Below are positions 37,661 through 46,482 of a DNA stretch of 64,000 nucleotides, piece by piece. The first letter of the stretch is position 1; each line of letters starts with the position of its first letter. The notes under the pieces are model-generated. The model made no database searches. It worked only from the letters and a program-made list of their open reading frames with translations, and was not told where the DNA came from. Position numbers and translations under genes: made by a program. The stretch is from NCBI RefSeq assembly GCF_030158565.1, contig NZ_JAOASQ010000002.1:30914-94913 (forward strand), written 5' to 3'. The stretch comes from Limnohabitans sp. Lineage in GTDB: Bacteria > Pseudomonadota > Gammaproteobacteria > Burkholderiales > Burkholderiaceae_C.

Positions 37661-40138
37661 ATGAACCGTATCGCTCGAGGCCCTGTGCGGGCCGCTGACT
37701 TGCCGACTCTGCCGCCGCAGCCGATCAGCACCGATGTACTCAAAGAAAAATACCTCAAGGACAAAGAGACCAGCGCCAGTGAATTGTTTGACCGTGTGGC
37801 CCGCGCCCTGGCCAGCGTTGAAAAGCCCGAGCTGCGCGCTGAATACGAGGCAAAGTTCCTCCGCAATCTGGAGGCCGGTGCCATTGGCGCTGGCCGCATC
37901 ATGAGCGCTGCGGGCACCGGCATCCAGGCAACCCTGATCAATTGTTTTGTGCAGCCCGTCGGAGACTGCATTCAGGGGCGCGACGATGGCGGGTTTGCGG
38001 GCATTTACGAGGCGCTGCGCGAGGCCGCTGAAACCATGCGCCGCGGCGGTGGTGTGGGCTATGATTTTTCCCGCATTCGGCCCAAAGGCGCTCGCGTCAA
38101 GGCAACCGCATCCATCGCGTCGGGCCCTTGCAGCTACATCAATGTGTTTGATCAGTCCTGTGCCACGGTAGAAAGCGCAGGCGCCCGGCGCGGTGCACAG
38201 ATGGGCGTACTGCGCATCGACCATCCGGACGTGATGGAATTTATAACCGCCAAGCGCACCCCGGGTCGGTGGAACAACTTCAACGTGTCGGTGGGGGTCA
38301 GTGACGCTTTTATTGTGGCGGTGCAAAACGACTCCAACTGGGACCTTGTGCATGTCGCCCACCCTGGCCAAGAACAGATCCAGCAAGGCGCCTGGCAACG
38401 TGATGATGGTCAATGGGTTTACCAAAGCTTGCGGGCGCAGGACCTATGGGAAACCATCATGCGATCTGCCTACGACTTTGCCGAACCCGGTATTTTGTTC
38501 CTTGATCAGATCAATCGCGACAATAACCTGCGGGCGATCGAGTCGATCAGCGCGACCAATCCCTGCGGCGAGCAACCCCTTCCGCCCTATGGTTGCTGCG
38601 ATCTGGGGCCGATCATCTTGCCGCGCTTTGTCCGATACCCTTTCGGCCATGGCGGTGATGCCCGGTTTGACTTTGAGGCCTTTGTTCACAGCGTGTCCTT
38701 GCAGGTGCGAGCCCTGGACAATCTTCTTGACCTGACCCACTGGCCATTGCCCCAGCAGCAGTTGGAGGCTCAGGCCAAGCGCCGCATTGGCGTGGGTTTT
38801 ACCGGTTTGGGTGACGCGCTGGTGATGCTGGGCCTTCGCTACAACGCAGCAGAAGGGCGCGACATGGCACAAAAAATAGCCTGCGTCATGCGTGATGCGG
38901 CGTATACCGCATCGGTCGCGTTGGCATGCGAGAAAGGCGCTTTTGCTCTATTCGATGCCCAGACCTACTTGGCCGAGGGCACCTTTGCCAGTCGCTTGCC
39001 CGAGGAGATCCAGGCCGATATTTGCGCACATGGCATTCGCAACAGCCATCTGTTGTCCATCGCGCCCACGGGCACGGTGAGCTTGGCCTTTGCGGACAAC
39101 GCCTCCAACGGCATTGAACCCGCTTTTTCGTGGACCTACATCCGAAAAAAACGAGAGGCCGATGGCACGCGCACCGAGTACGAGGTACAAGATCACGCAT
39201 GGCGTCTTTACCGTGAGCTGGGCGGCGACACAGCCCACTTACCCGACTTCTTTGTGGGAGCCCTGGAGATGAGCGCCAACGCGCACATCGCGATGATGGC
39301 TGCTGTGCAGCCCTTTGTGGACACGGCCATTTCCAAAACCGTCAACGTCGCGGCCGACTGCCCGTATGACGATTTCAAAGGCCTTTACCTGCAGGCCTGG
39401 CGCGAGGGCCTCAAAGGTTTGGCCACTTACCGGCCTAATGCTATTTTGGGCTCCGTACTGACTCTGACGTCCGAGTCCAGTCCGGTCGATAACGTCAGTG
39501 CTGCGCAGGGCAAGGTCATGGCCGTAACAGCGGATCCTATGCGCACCGTGATTGAAAGCCGACCCCAGGGGGCACTTGATGCGGTAGCCGAAAAAATTGA
39601 ATACTGGACCAGCGAAGGTGCCAAGTCCTTGTACTTGATCGTGTCCTTTTTGCCCGTCTCCCTTGGCGCGGGCCAGGGCACGGTGGAGCGGGCCATCGAA
39701 TTCTTTATGCCCGTGGGCCAAAGTGGAGAATCGCAGCAGTGGATCACCGCCAGCATGCGATTGCTGTCGCTGGCCGCACGTGGGGGCTTTCTAGAGAGGG
39801 CGTTGTCGGACATGCGCAAGGTCGCCTGGGACCGTGGCCCAGTGCGTTGCGGTCACAAGGTGCGTGACGACGGCGCGCGCATACCGCTTTGGCATGACTC
39901 TGAAGTGGCGGCCATGGCATGGGCGATTCAGAACATCTTGGCGCTGCGTATCCAGCGCGAGCAAGCGGTCAACCCGCTGTTGCCGTCCGAAGTTCCAACG
40001 CCTGCTCTCTCAACGCCCGCGCCCATCACTGCCGTGATGGCCGGCAAGAAATGCACTGAATGTGGTGCCCATGCCGTGATCAAAAAGGATGGCTGCGACT
40101 ATTGCACGCAGTGCGGATTCATTGGTGCTTGCGGCTAA
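37661..40138 (+). CDS. nrdJ: Adenosylcobalamin-dependent (class II) ribonucleotide reductase
   Basis: 825 residues. Reduces ribonucleotides without oxygen, using adenosylcobalamin. Active-site block ATNPCGEQPLPPYGCCDLG (C302, E304), first redox cysteine C95 in LINCFVQP, RRGGGVGYDFSRIRPKGA substrate/effector region, and C-terminal TSCF-like tail CTECGAHAVIKKDG followed by CDYCTQCG, a probable zinc-binding pair. Class I enzymes need oxygen, so this gene would supply dNTPs during anaerobic nitrate respiration. A ribosome binding site (aaagga) precedes ATG 37661. No cobalamin riboswitch or NrdR box is recognisable in the 100-base leader. Confidence 0.93.
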   Translation: MNRIARGPVRAADLPTLPPQPISTDVLKEKYLKDKETSASELFDRVARALASVEKPELRAEYEAKFLRNLEAGAIGAGRIMSAAGTGIQATLINCFVQPVGDCIQGRDDGGFAGIYEALREAAETMRRGGGVGYDFSRIRPKGARVKATASIASGPCSYINVFDQSCATVESAGARRGAQMGVLRIDHPDVMEFITAKRTPGRWNNFNVSVGVSDAFIVAVQNDSNWDLVHVAHPGQEQIQQGAWQRDDGQWVYQSLRAQDLWETIMRSAYDFAEPGILFLDQINRDNNLRAIESISATNPCGEQPLPPYGCCDLGPIILPRFVRYPFGHGGDARFDFEAFVHSVSLQVRALDNLLDLTHWPLPQQQLEAQAKRRIGVGFTGLGDALVMLGLRYNAAEGRDMAQKIACVMRDAAYTASVALACEKGAFALFDAQTYLAEGTFASRLPEEIQADICAHGIRNSHLLSIAPTGTVSLAFADNASNGIEPAFSWTYIRKKREADGTRTEYEVQDHAWRLYRELGGDTAHLPDFFVGALEMSANAHIAMMAAVQPFVDTAISKTVNVAADCPYDDFKGLYLQAWREGLKGLATYRPNAILGSVLTLTSESSPVDNVSAAQGKVMAVTADPMRTVIESRPQGALDAVAEKIEYWTSEGAKSLYLIVSFLPVSLGAGQGTVERAIEFFMPVGQSGESQQWITASMRLLSLAARGGFLERALSDMRKVAWDRGPVRCGHKVRDDGARIPLWHDSEVAAMAWAIQNILALRIQREQAVNPLLPSEVPTPALSTPAPITAVMAGKKCTECGAHAVIKKDGCDYCTQCGFIGACG

Positions 40139-40205
40139 AAGCACAGACTGCGGAGAGCGGCAACCCAGTTCAGGCGTTCATGTTTTTCAACGGCTTGACC
40201 ATAAA

Positions 40206-40222
40206 ATGCACTCGTAATGAAT
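40206..40222. promoter_or_regulatory. Candidate NsrR site upstream of nsrR
   Basis: ATGCACT-CGT-AATGAAT, the same 7-3-7 arrangement as the two sites at 36.1 kb with one strong and one weaker arm, 40 bases before the nsrR start. It suggests autoregulation. Confidence 0.5.
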
Positions 40223-40261
40223 ATTTGAGGCATCCCCCTCAGGAACTAGGACTTCAGAACG

Positions 40262-40741
40262 ATGCGATTGACCTATTGGACCGATTACAGTTTGCGTGTA
40301 CTGATGTATTGCGCGCAATGCGAGTCACAAGAAAGCGTGGCGACCATTCAGGCGATCGCAGACCAGCACGACATTTCCAAAAGCCACCTGACCAAAATTG
40401 TCATGACACTGGCCGCCGATGGCTATTTGCTAACCAGCCGTGGGCGCGGAGGCGGCCTTCGCCTGGGGCGGCCTGCAGCGCAGATTGTTTTGGGTGAAGT
40501 GGTGCGCAAAACCGAAACCGATTTTCAAATGGTCGAGTGCTTCGGCGAAGGGCCAAGCCACTGCGCCTTGTTGCCTTCATGCCATTTGAAGCAGGTTTTG
40601 GCCGAGGCGCTGGAAGCTTTTTTTGCCAAACTTGATGGGATTACCTTGGCCGATTTGATGGACGCGACACCCGCCCCACTGGGCCAGTTGCAAGCCCTGA
40701 CGTTCAAGCCCAAGGCGGCAAAGCCAAGTCCCCGTTCATGA
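40262..40741 (+). CDS. nsrR: NO-sensing Rrf2-family repressor NsrR
   Basis: 159 residues. MRLTYWTDYSLRVLMYCA and SRGRGGGLRLGRP are the NsrR winged-helix signatures. Cluster cysteines C93, C101 and C107 (VECFGEGPSHCALLPSC) match the spacing class of NsrR rather than IscR. NsrR loses DNA binding when NO attacks its Fe-S cluster, derepressing NO-protection genes. It overlaps the narX start by four bases, so the NO sensor and the nitrate sensor are made from one transcript. Confidence 0.92.
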   Translation: MRLTYWTDYSLRVLMYCAQCESQESVATIQAIADQHDISKSHLTKIVMTLAADGYLLTSRGRGGGLRLGRPAAQIVLGEVVRKTETDFQMVECFGEGPSHCALLPSCHLKQVLAEALEAFFAKLDGITLADLMDATPAPLGQLQALTFKPKAAKPSPRS

Positions 40742-42648
40742 GAACTACAGCCTCGCTGTCAGCCAAACTGGTGCGCATTGGCGTTGGCTTGCTGGTGATC
40801 GCGCTCGTTTCGATTGGCCTGACTTTGTGGGTTACCTGGAAACTCAGTGGCGGGGCGGCAGCTCTGAATGAGGCCGGGCGCATGCGCATGCAGACTTGGC
40901 GCCTGACCAGTGAGGTGCAAGCGCAACTGCCGCAGGCACAAATACAAGCCTTGACCCGTGAGTTTGACCGCAGCATGGACGTGCTCAAAAACGGCGACGC
41001 CTCTCGCCCCCTGTTTGTGCCCTGGGACCCTGCAGTCAGGCAGCGCTACATCGAAGTGGAGCGCTTGTGGCACAACCAAAAAAAGCGATTTCTCGCCAGT
41101 CCGGCGCTGGACCATGTCAGCTTGGTTCAGCATGCCAACACCTTCTTGGTGGCAATTGACCGTTTTGTCTTGTCGATTGAAGCCCAAATGGCCGACTTGA
41201 CGGCGATCCTCAACCTGTTTCAGTTTGTCATGATGGCCTTGGCCATTGGTGGCGCGGTGGTCATGTTGTACACGGGTTACATGTATGTGATTAATCCGCT
41301 GGGCAATTTGCGCGATGGGTTGCAAAAAATCGAATCCGCTCAATTTTCCACGCGGGTTGATGTGGCGTCCAATGACGAGTTCGGTCAGGTCGCCTCGGGC
41401 TTTAACCGCATGGCCGCCACATTGCAATCCCTGTACGGCAACCTGGAATTGCAGGTGCAGGCCAAAACGCAGCGCATCGCAGCGCAAAAAGAACGCTTGG
41501 AGGCGCTGTATGGGGTCAGTGCTTTTTTGTCACAAACCAATGAACTGAGCCAGCTTACACAAGGGTTTGCACAACGTGTCAGAGGGCTGATGAAGGCCGA
41601 TGCGATCGCCTTGCGGTGGTCGGGCGAAGACGCCAGCAAGCTGTTGCTGCTGGCCAGCGATGAGTTTCCGCAGGTGCTGCAAGAGGAAGAAAAATGCCTG
41701 AAAGCCGGGGCTTGCGCCTGCGGCCAGCCGGGGCCAGATGCCCGTTCGCGGGTGATTCCGATCCTGAGCAGTGACGTGGCACCTTTGCAGCACTGCGCGC
41801 GCCTAGGCTATGTGAGCATGATTTCAGTGCCCGTGCGCATGCACAGCAAAGTGTTGGGTGAAATCAACCTGTTCTACAAAAGTCAGGTCAGCTTGGCGGC
41901 AGAAGAGTTGGAGTTGATGGACACCCTGGCCAGCCACTTGGCCACTGCCGTCGAGGGCTTGCGCGCAGTGGCTTTGGACAGGGAGGCGGCGATTGCGGGT
42001 GAGCGTTCTTTGCTTGCGCGTGAATTGCATGATTCGATTGCGCAGTCCCTGGCATTTCTCAAAATACAGGTGCAATTGCTGCGTACGGCCATGTCCAAAC
42101 AGGACAGTGCCAAAACTGCTTTGGCTTTGGATGAACTCGACAGCGGCCTGAAGGAAAGCATTGCCGATGTGCGTGAATTGTTGGTGCATTTCCGTACCCG
42201 CACCCAAGCCGATGACATTGACCGCGCCGTGCAAGAAACGCTGCAAAAATTCCAGCATCAGACAGGTCTTTTGGTCAGCCGCAAGGTCACGGGCGAAGGC
42301 CTGCCGTTGCCGCAAGATGTGCAAATCCATGTGTTGCATGTTTTGCAAGAAGCTTTGTCCAACGTGCGCAAACATGCCAATGCCCGAGGTGTCGAAATCG
42401 CAATTCACAAAGGCGAGCCCTGGCAGTTTTGGGTGCGTGACGATGGCGTGGGCTTTAGCGAAGTGAGCCAACGCAGCGAGTTGCAAGTCGGCTTGAAAAT
42501 CATGCAGGAGCGGGCCCAGCAGATTGGTGCCACAGTGACGGTGGCGTCCGTGGTCGGGCAAGGCACAACGGTGACGCTGCGGGTGCCCACCACGCTGCCA
42601 CCTAAACTCAAATTAACCACGGCAGCGCTGCTGTCCCCATTGCCATGA
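40738..42648 (+). CDS. narX: Nitrate/nitrite sensor histidine kinase NarX
   Basis: 636 residues. Two membrane segments (about 12-34 and 158-182) enclose a periplasmic sensor whose NEAGRMRMQTWRL matches the NarX P-box. A HAMP linker follows, then a GAF-like region with a cysteine cluster (CLKAGACACGQ), a HisKA_3 domain with phospho-acceptor H431 in RELHDSIAQSLAF, and a C-terminal ATPase domain (N-box LQEALSNVRKHANA, G-box DDGVGF). It senses external nitrate and phosphorylates NarL, with which it overlaps by four bases. Confidence 0.93.
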   Translation: MRTTASLSAKLVRIGVGLLVIALVSIGLTLWVTWKLSGGAAALNEAGRMRMQTWRLTSEVQAQLPQAQIQALTREFDRSMDVLKNGDASRPLFVPWDPAVRQRYIEVERLWHNQKKRFLASPALDHVSLVQHANTFLVAIDRFVLSIEAQMADLTAILNLFQFVMMALAIGGAVVMLYTGYMYVINPLGNLRDGLQKIESAQFSTRVDVASNDEFGQVASGFNRMAATLQSLYGNLELQVQAKTQRIAAQKERLEALYGVSAFLSQTNELSQLTQGFAQRVRGLMKADAIALRWSGEDASKLLLLASDEFPQVLQEEEKCLKAGACACGQPGPDARSRVIPILSSDVAPLQHCARLGYVSMISVPVRMHSKVLGEINLFYKSQVSLAAEELELMDTLASHLATAVEGLRAVALDREAAIAGERSLLARELHDSIAQSLAFLKIQVQLLRTAMSKQDSAKTALALDELDSGLKESIADVRELLVHFRTRTQADDIDRAVQETLQKFQHQTGLLVSRKVTGEGLPLPQDVQIHVLHVLQEALSNVRKHANARGVEIAIHKGEPWQFWVRDDGVGFSEVSQRSELQVGLKIMQERAQQIGATVTVASVVGQGTTVTLRVPTTLPPKLKLTTAALLSPLP

Positions 42649-43340
42649 CCGGACCCATTCAGCTTCTTGTTGTCGATGATCACACGTTGTTTCGTCGCGG
42701 CTTGATCGCCTTACTCTCGCAGGACGAACGCTTTCAAGTCGTGGGCGAAGCCGCGGATGTGGGGGAGGCATTGCGTATGCTGGACAAAATCCAGCCTGAC
42801 TTGCTGCTGCTTGACAACCATTTGCCGGGTGTCAAAGGCGTGGATGCGATTGGCGCGTTCAAAGACGCTTGCGCCGAGCTGCGCATTTTGATGCTCACGG
42901 TGAGTGAAGACGAAGAGGACTTGTCCAAAGCTTTGCAAAATGGTGCCGATGGCTATTTGCTGAAAACGGCAGAGACCGAGCAACTGTGTGATGCCTTGGT
43001 TCAGGTGCACGATGGGCACTCGGTCATCAGCCCAGCGATGCTGAATAAGTTGGTTTCGGGCTTGCGCCAACCCGCGTACGGGTCCAGTGTCGAAGCGGGA
43101 TTCGCCTCATTCACGACGCCCAACCTCGTGCATCCTTTGCAGGAATTAGAGAAATTGTCGCCCCGTGAAAAAGACATCTTCTTTTTGATCGCCAAGAGCT
43201 TGAGCAACAAGCACATCGCCCGCGAATTGGACATTGCCGAGACCACGGTGAAGATCCACATTCAGCATATTTTCAAAAAATTGAACCTGACCTCGCGCGT
43301 TCAAATCGCCATTTTTGTGGCCAGTCATCGATTGACTTGA
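42645..43340 (+). CDS. narL: Nitrate response regulator NarL
   Basis: 231 residues. Receiver domain with acidic pocket D11-D12 and phospho-acceptor D57 (LLLLDNHLPGVKG), then a LuxR-type DNA-binding domain (LSPREKDIFFLIAKSLSNKHIARELDIAETTVKIHIQHIFKKL region). It should activate the nar promoters downstream. The stop codon is embedded in a perfect FNR-type palindrome, and a strong terminator follows. Confidence 0.94.
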   Translation: MTGPIQLLVVDDHTLFRRGLIALLSQDERFQVVGEAADVGEALRMLDKIQPDLLLLDNHLPGVKGVDAIGAFKDACAELRILMLTVSEDEEDLSKALQNGADGYLLKTAETEQLCDALVQVHDGHSVISPAMLNKLVSGLRQPAYGSSVEAGFASFTTPNLVHPLQELEKLSPREKDIFFLIAKSLSNKHIARELDIAETTVKIHIQHIFKKLNLTSRVQIAIFVASHRLT

Positions 43341-43350
43341 TCCACATCAA
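43337..43350. promoter_or_regulatory. FNR/DNR-type box upstream of narK1
   Basis: TTGAT-CCAC-ATCAA matches the FNR-family consensus TTGAT-N4-ATCAA at all ten fixed positions. It overlaps the narL stop codon (43338-43340) and lies 134 bases before narK1. A terminator hairpin lies between it and narK1, so the transcript it drives must begin within or after that hairpin. Anaerobic activation of narK1K2GHJI is the natural reading. Confidence 0.75.
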
Positions 43351-43366
43351 ACCCCGTAGTTCCAAG

Positions 43367-43399
43367 GGAGGATGAAGGCCGGTACTTCATCCTCCTTTT
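43367..43399 (+). terminator. Intrinsic terminator after narL
   Basis: Perfect 11-bp stem GGAGGATGAAG / CTTCATCCTCC with a seven-base loop, followed by TTTT. It separates the regulatory transcript (nsrR-narX-narL) from the structural nar operon. Confidence 0.88.
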
Positions 43400-43483
43400 G
43401 CGTGGGGCCCGCCTGACCTTCAGGTGGATACCCAAGGCCTCGCCAAAAAACCACACTCCATGCATGAGTTTGGAGAATTAAAA

Positions 43484-44761
43484 ATGGCGAACGAATTGCT
43501 GCAGCAGCGCAAAGCCTGGTCGGTGTTGATTGTCAGCACCCTGGCCTTCACGGTGTGCTTCATGGTGTGGATGATGTTTGGCGTGATCGGCGTGCCGATC
43601 AAGAAAATGCTGAACCTCAATGCCACGCAGTTTGGTTTGCTGATGGCTATGCCCGTTTTGACGGGCTCGTTGGTGCGGGTGCCCCTGGGGATTTGGACCG
43701 ACCGTTATGGCGGGCGCATTGTGATGACGGTGTTGATGGCCCTGACGGTGCCGGCCATCTGGCTCATGTCCTATGCCACGGCGTACTGGCATTTCCTGGT
43801 CATTGGCCTGTTTGTGGGCTTGGCGGGCGGTTCGTTCTCGGTGGGCACGCCTTATGTTGCGCGTTGGTTCCCCCAAAAGCAGCAAGGCATGGCCATGGGC
43901 GTTTACGGCGCGGGTAACTCCGGCTCAGCCGTCAACAAATTTGTCGCCCCTGTGATTTTGGTGGCTTTTGGCTGGGCTGCGGTGCCGCAGGTTTACGCCA
44001 TCATCATGGCGGCCACGGTGCTGGTGTTTTGGCTGTTCAGTCACAGCGATCCCGCACACTTGGTTAAGAGCCAAGTGCCGTTCAAAGAACAACTGCAGGC
44101 GCTCAAGGATCCGCGGGTACTCAAGTACTGCCAGTACTACAGCATCGTGTTTGGTGGCTATGTGGCCCTGGCCTTGTGGATGGTGCAGTACTACATTGGT
44201 GAGTACGGCTTGGACATCCGGGTGGCCGCATTGCTGGCGGCTTGCTTCTCACTGCCTGGTGGTGTCCTGCGCGCTGTAGGCGGCGTGCTCAGCGATAAAT
44301 ACGGTGCGCACGGCGTTACCTGGTGGGTGTTGTGGGTCAGTTGGATCTGCCTGTTCCTGCTGTCCTATCCGCAAACTGAGTTCACCATCTCCACGGTCAA
44401 TGGGCCGCAGACTTTCGTCATTGGTTTGAATGTGTACGCCTTCACGGGGCTGATGTTCATCTTGGGCATTGCGTTTGCTTTTGGCAAAGCCAGCGTCTTC
44501 AAATACATCGCTAACGACTATCCACACAATATTGGTGCCATCAGCGGCATCGTGGGTTTGGCCGGCGGTCTTGGCGGTTTTGTCCTGCCCATCCTGTTTG
44601 GTGCTTTGGTTGATCTGACCGGCGTGCGCAGTAGCGCTTTCATGTTGATGTACGGCGTGGTCTGGGTGTCGCTTATCTGGATGTATTGGACCGAAGTGCG
44701 CCGCACCGATGTGATGGGCCAAGCCCCCGCCGACATCACACAACCCGGCTTGCGTGCCTGA
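43484..44761 (+). CDS. narK1: Nitrate transporter NarK1 (MFS, nitrate/proton symporter type)
   Basis: 425 residues from ATG 43484 (ggagaa upstream). Twelve membrane segments. NarK signatures are present: a GTPYVARWFPQKQQGMAMGVYGAGNSG block with the conserved glycine-rich nitrate-binding segment, and a second GISGIVGLAGGLGGF-like one (AISGIVGLAGGLGGF). In type I NarK proteins transport is proton-coupled nitrate import; paired with a second NarK it starts respiration before nitrite is available for exchange. First gene of narK1-narK2-narGHJI. Confidence 0.92.
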   Translation: MANELLQQRKAWSVLIVSTLAFTVCFMVWMMFGVIGVPIKKMLNLNATQFGLLMAMPVLTGSLVRVPLGIWTDRYGGRIVMTVLMALTVPAIWLMSYATAYWHFLVIGLFVGLAGGSFSVGTPYVARWFPQKQQGMAMGVYGAGNSGSAVNKFVAPVILVAFGWAAVPQVYAIIMAATVLVFWLFSHSDPAHLVKSQVPFKEQLQALKDPRVLKYCQYYSIVFGGYVALALWMVQYYIGEYGLDIRVAALLAACFSLPGGVLRAVGGVLSDKYGAHGVTWWVLWVSWICLFLLSYPQTEFTISTVNGPQTFVIGLNVYAFTGLMFILGIAFAFGKASVFKYIANDYPHNIGAISGIVGLAGGLGGFVLPILFGALVDLTGVRSSAFMLMYGVVWVSLIWMYWTEVRRTDVMGQAPADITQPGLRA

Positions 44762-44782
44762 ACCCCCAGCAAAGGAAAACCT

Positions 44783-46423
44783 ATGAAACCGTATTCGGCA
44801 CCCGCAGCCGCCCATTCTGCCGACATCACCGACTGGCGCCCTGAGGACGAGAAGTTCTGGGCCAGCACCGGTAAAAAAATAGCCTACCGCAACCTCTGGA
44901 TTTCAGTGCCGGCGCTGCTGTGCGGCTTCGCCATCTGGGGCATGTGGGGCATCATCACCGTGCAGATGCTCAACCTGGGCTTTCCGTTCACGCAGGCTGA
45001 GTTGTTCTCGCTGACCGCCATTGCCGGTTTGGCCGGGGCCACCATGCGCATCCCGGCCTCCTTTTTGATACGCGTGGCCGGTGGCCGCAACACCATCTTC
45101 CTGACCACGGCCATGCTGTTGGCCCCAGCCGTGGGCACCGGCATCGTGCTGCAGCACCCGGAGTGGCCGCTGTGGACCTTCCAGTTGATGGCCCTTTGGT
45201 CGGGCGTGGGCGGTGGCAACTTTGCCAGCTCCATGTCCAATATCAGCACCTTTTTCCCCAAGCGCTTGCAGGGCACGGCGCTGGGCCTGAATGCCGGTCT
45301 GGGCAACTTTGGCGTGACCACCATGCAGATCGTGATTCCGCTGGTGATGACCATGAGCCTGTTCGGTGGCATGGGCGGTGACGCCATGGTGCTGGTGAAA
45401 GACAGCGGCTGGATTCTGGGCAAGATCCTGGCGGGTACCCCCACCTGGATCCAGAACGCTGGCTTTGCCTGGTTGCTGTCGCTGATCCCTTTGTCGGTGC
45501 TGGCTTACTTTGGCATGAACAACTTGAACACGGTGACGCCTGACAGCGGCGGCACGATGGCCGCCTTCATCAAGATCATCTGGCTCTACACCCTGTCCTT
45601 TGTGCCCGCTGGTCTGGGCCTGTACCTGTACCTCCCAGCCCCCACGGGTCTGGGCATTCTGAACATGTGGATTGCCATGCCCTTGATCGTGTTCAGCACG
45701 CTGATGGTGATGAAGTTGGCCGCCTTTGGCGCGATGAAGGAAAACATCGCCAAGCAGTTCGCCATCTTTGGCAATAAGCACACCTGGTCGCTCACGCTCT
45801 TGTACATCGTCACCTTCGGCTCCTTCATCGGTTTCTCGATGGCGCTGCCCCTGTCCATCACGGTGATCTTCGGCATCAGCCACGTACCTGATGCGGCGGG
45901 CATCATGCAGCACACACTGAAAAACCCGCACGCCCCCTCGGCCCTGACCTACGCCTGGATTGGCCCCTTTGTCGGCGCCCTGGTTCGGCCCATTGGCGGC
46001 TGGGTGTCCGACAAGATCGGCGGCTCCATCGTCACGCAGGCCATCTCGGCGGTGATGGTGCTGGCTTCGGTGGCGGTGGGTTATGTGATGTTGTTGGCCT
46101 ACGGTTCGGCCACGCCCGAGCAGTACTTCATGCCCTTCATGGCGTTGTTCATTGTGTTGTTCACCGCCAGTGGTGTCGGCAACGGCTCCACTTTCCGCAC
46201 CATCGGTGTGATCTTTGACCGCACACAGGCTGGCCCTGTCTTGGGTTGGACTTCCGCCATCGCAGCCTACGGCGCCTTCATTGCACCGGTGGTGATTGGC
46301 GCCCAGATCAAGGCCGGCACACCGCAAATGGCCATGTACGGCTTTGCCATTTTTTATGCGCTGTGTCTGGTACTGAACTGGTGGTTCTATCTGCGCGCAG
46401 GTTCCGAAATCCGCAACCCCTAA
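44783..46423 (+). CDS. narK2: Nitrate/nitrite antiporter NarK2
   Basis: 546 residues with twelve or more membrane segments and longer loops than NarK1. NarK signatures are in GVGGGNFASSMSNISTFFPKRLQGTALGLNAGLGNFG and ASGVGNGSTFRTIGVIF. It would export nitrite, the toxic product of NarG, in exchange for nitrate. It is 21 bases after narK1 and 59 before narG. In some relatives the two are fused; here they are separate genes. Confidence 0.92.
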   Translation: MKPYSAPAAAHSADITDWRPEDEKFWASTGKKIAYRNLWISVPALLCGFAIWGMWGIITVQMLNLGFPFTQAELFSLTAIAGLAGATMRIPASFLIRVAGGRNTIFLTTAMLLAPAVGTGIVLQHPEWPLWTFQLMALWSGVGGGNFASSMSNISTFFPKRLQGTALGLNAGLGNFGVTTMQIVIPLVMTMSLFGGMGGDAMVLVKDSGWILGKILAGTPTWIQNAGFAWLLSLIPLSVLAYFGMNNLNTVTPDSGGTMAAFIKIIWLYTLSFVPAGLGLYLYLPAPTGLGILNMWIAMPLIVFSTLMVMKLAAFGAMKENIAKQFAIFGNKHTWSLTLLYIVTFGSFIGFSMALPLSITVIFGISHVPDAAGIMQHTLKNPHAPSALTYAWIGPFVGALVRPIGGWVSDKIGGSIVTQAISAVMVLASVAVGYVMLLAYGSATPEQYFMPFMALFIVLFTASGVGNGSTFRTIGVIFDRTQAGPVLGWTSAIAAYGAFIAPVVIGAQIKAGTPQMAMYGFAIFYALCLVLNWWFYLRAGSEIRNP

Positions 46424-46482
46424 AGCTGCTTGAAAACTGTTTGCAAAGGGGTCTGAATGGCCCCGCTGAATTGGAGATAAAA

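Noticed and set aside
44903..46327. 474-codon open frame on the minus strand opposite narK2
   Set aside because: Histidine/glutamine/arginine-rich composition typical of the antisense of a GC-rich membrane-protein gene; no domain and no ribosome binding site.
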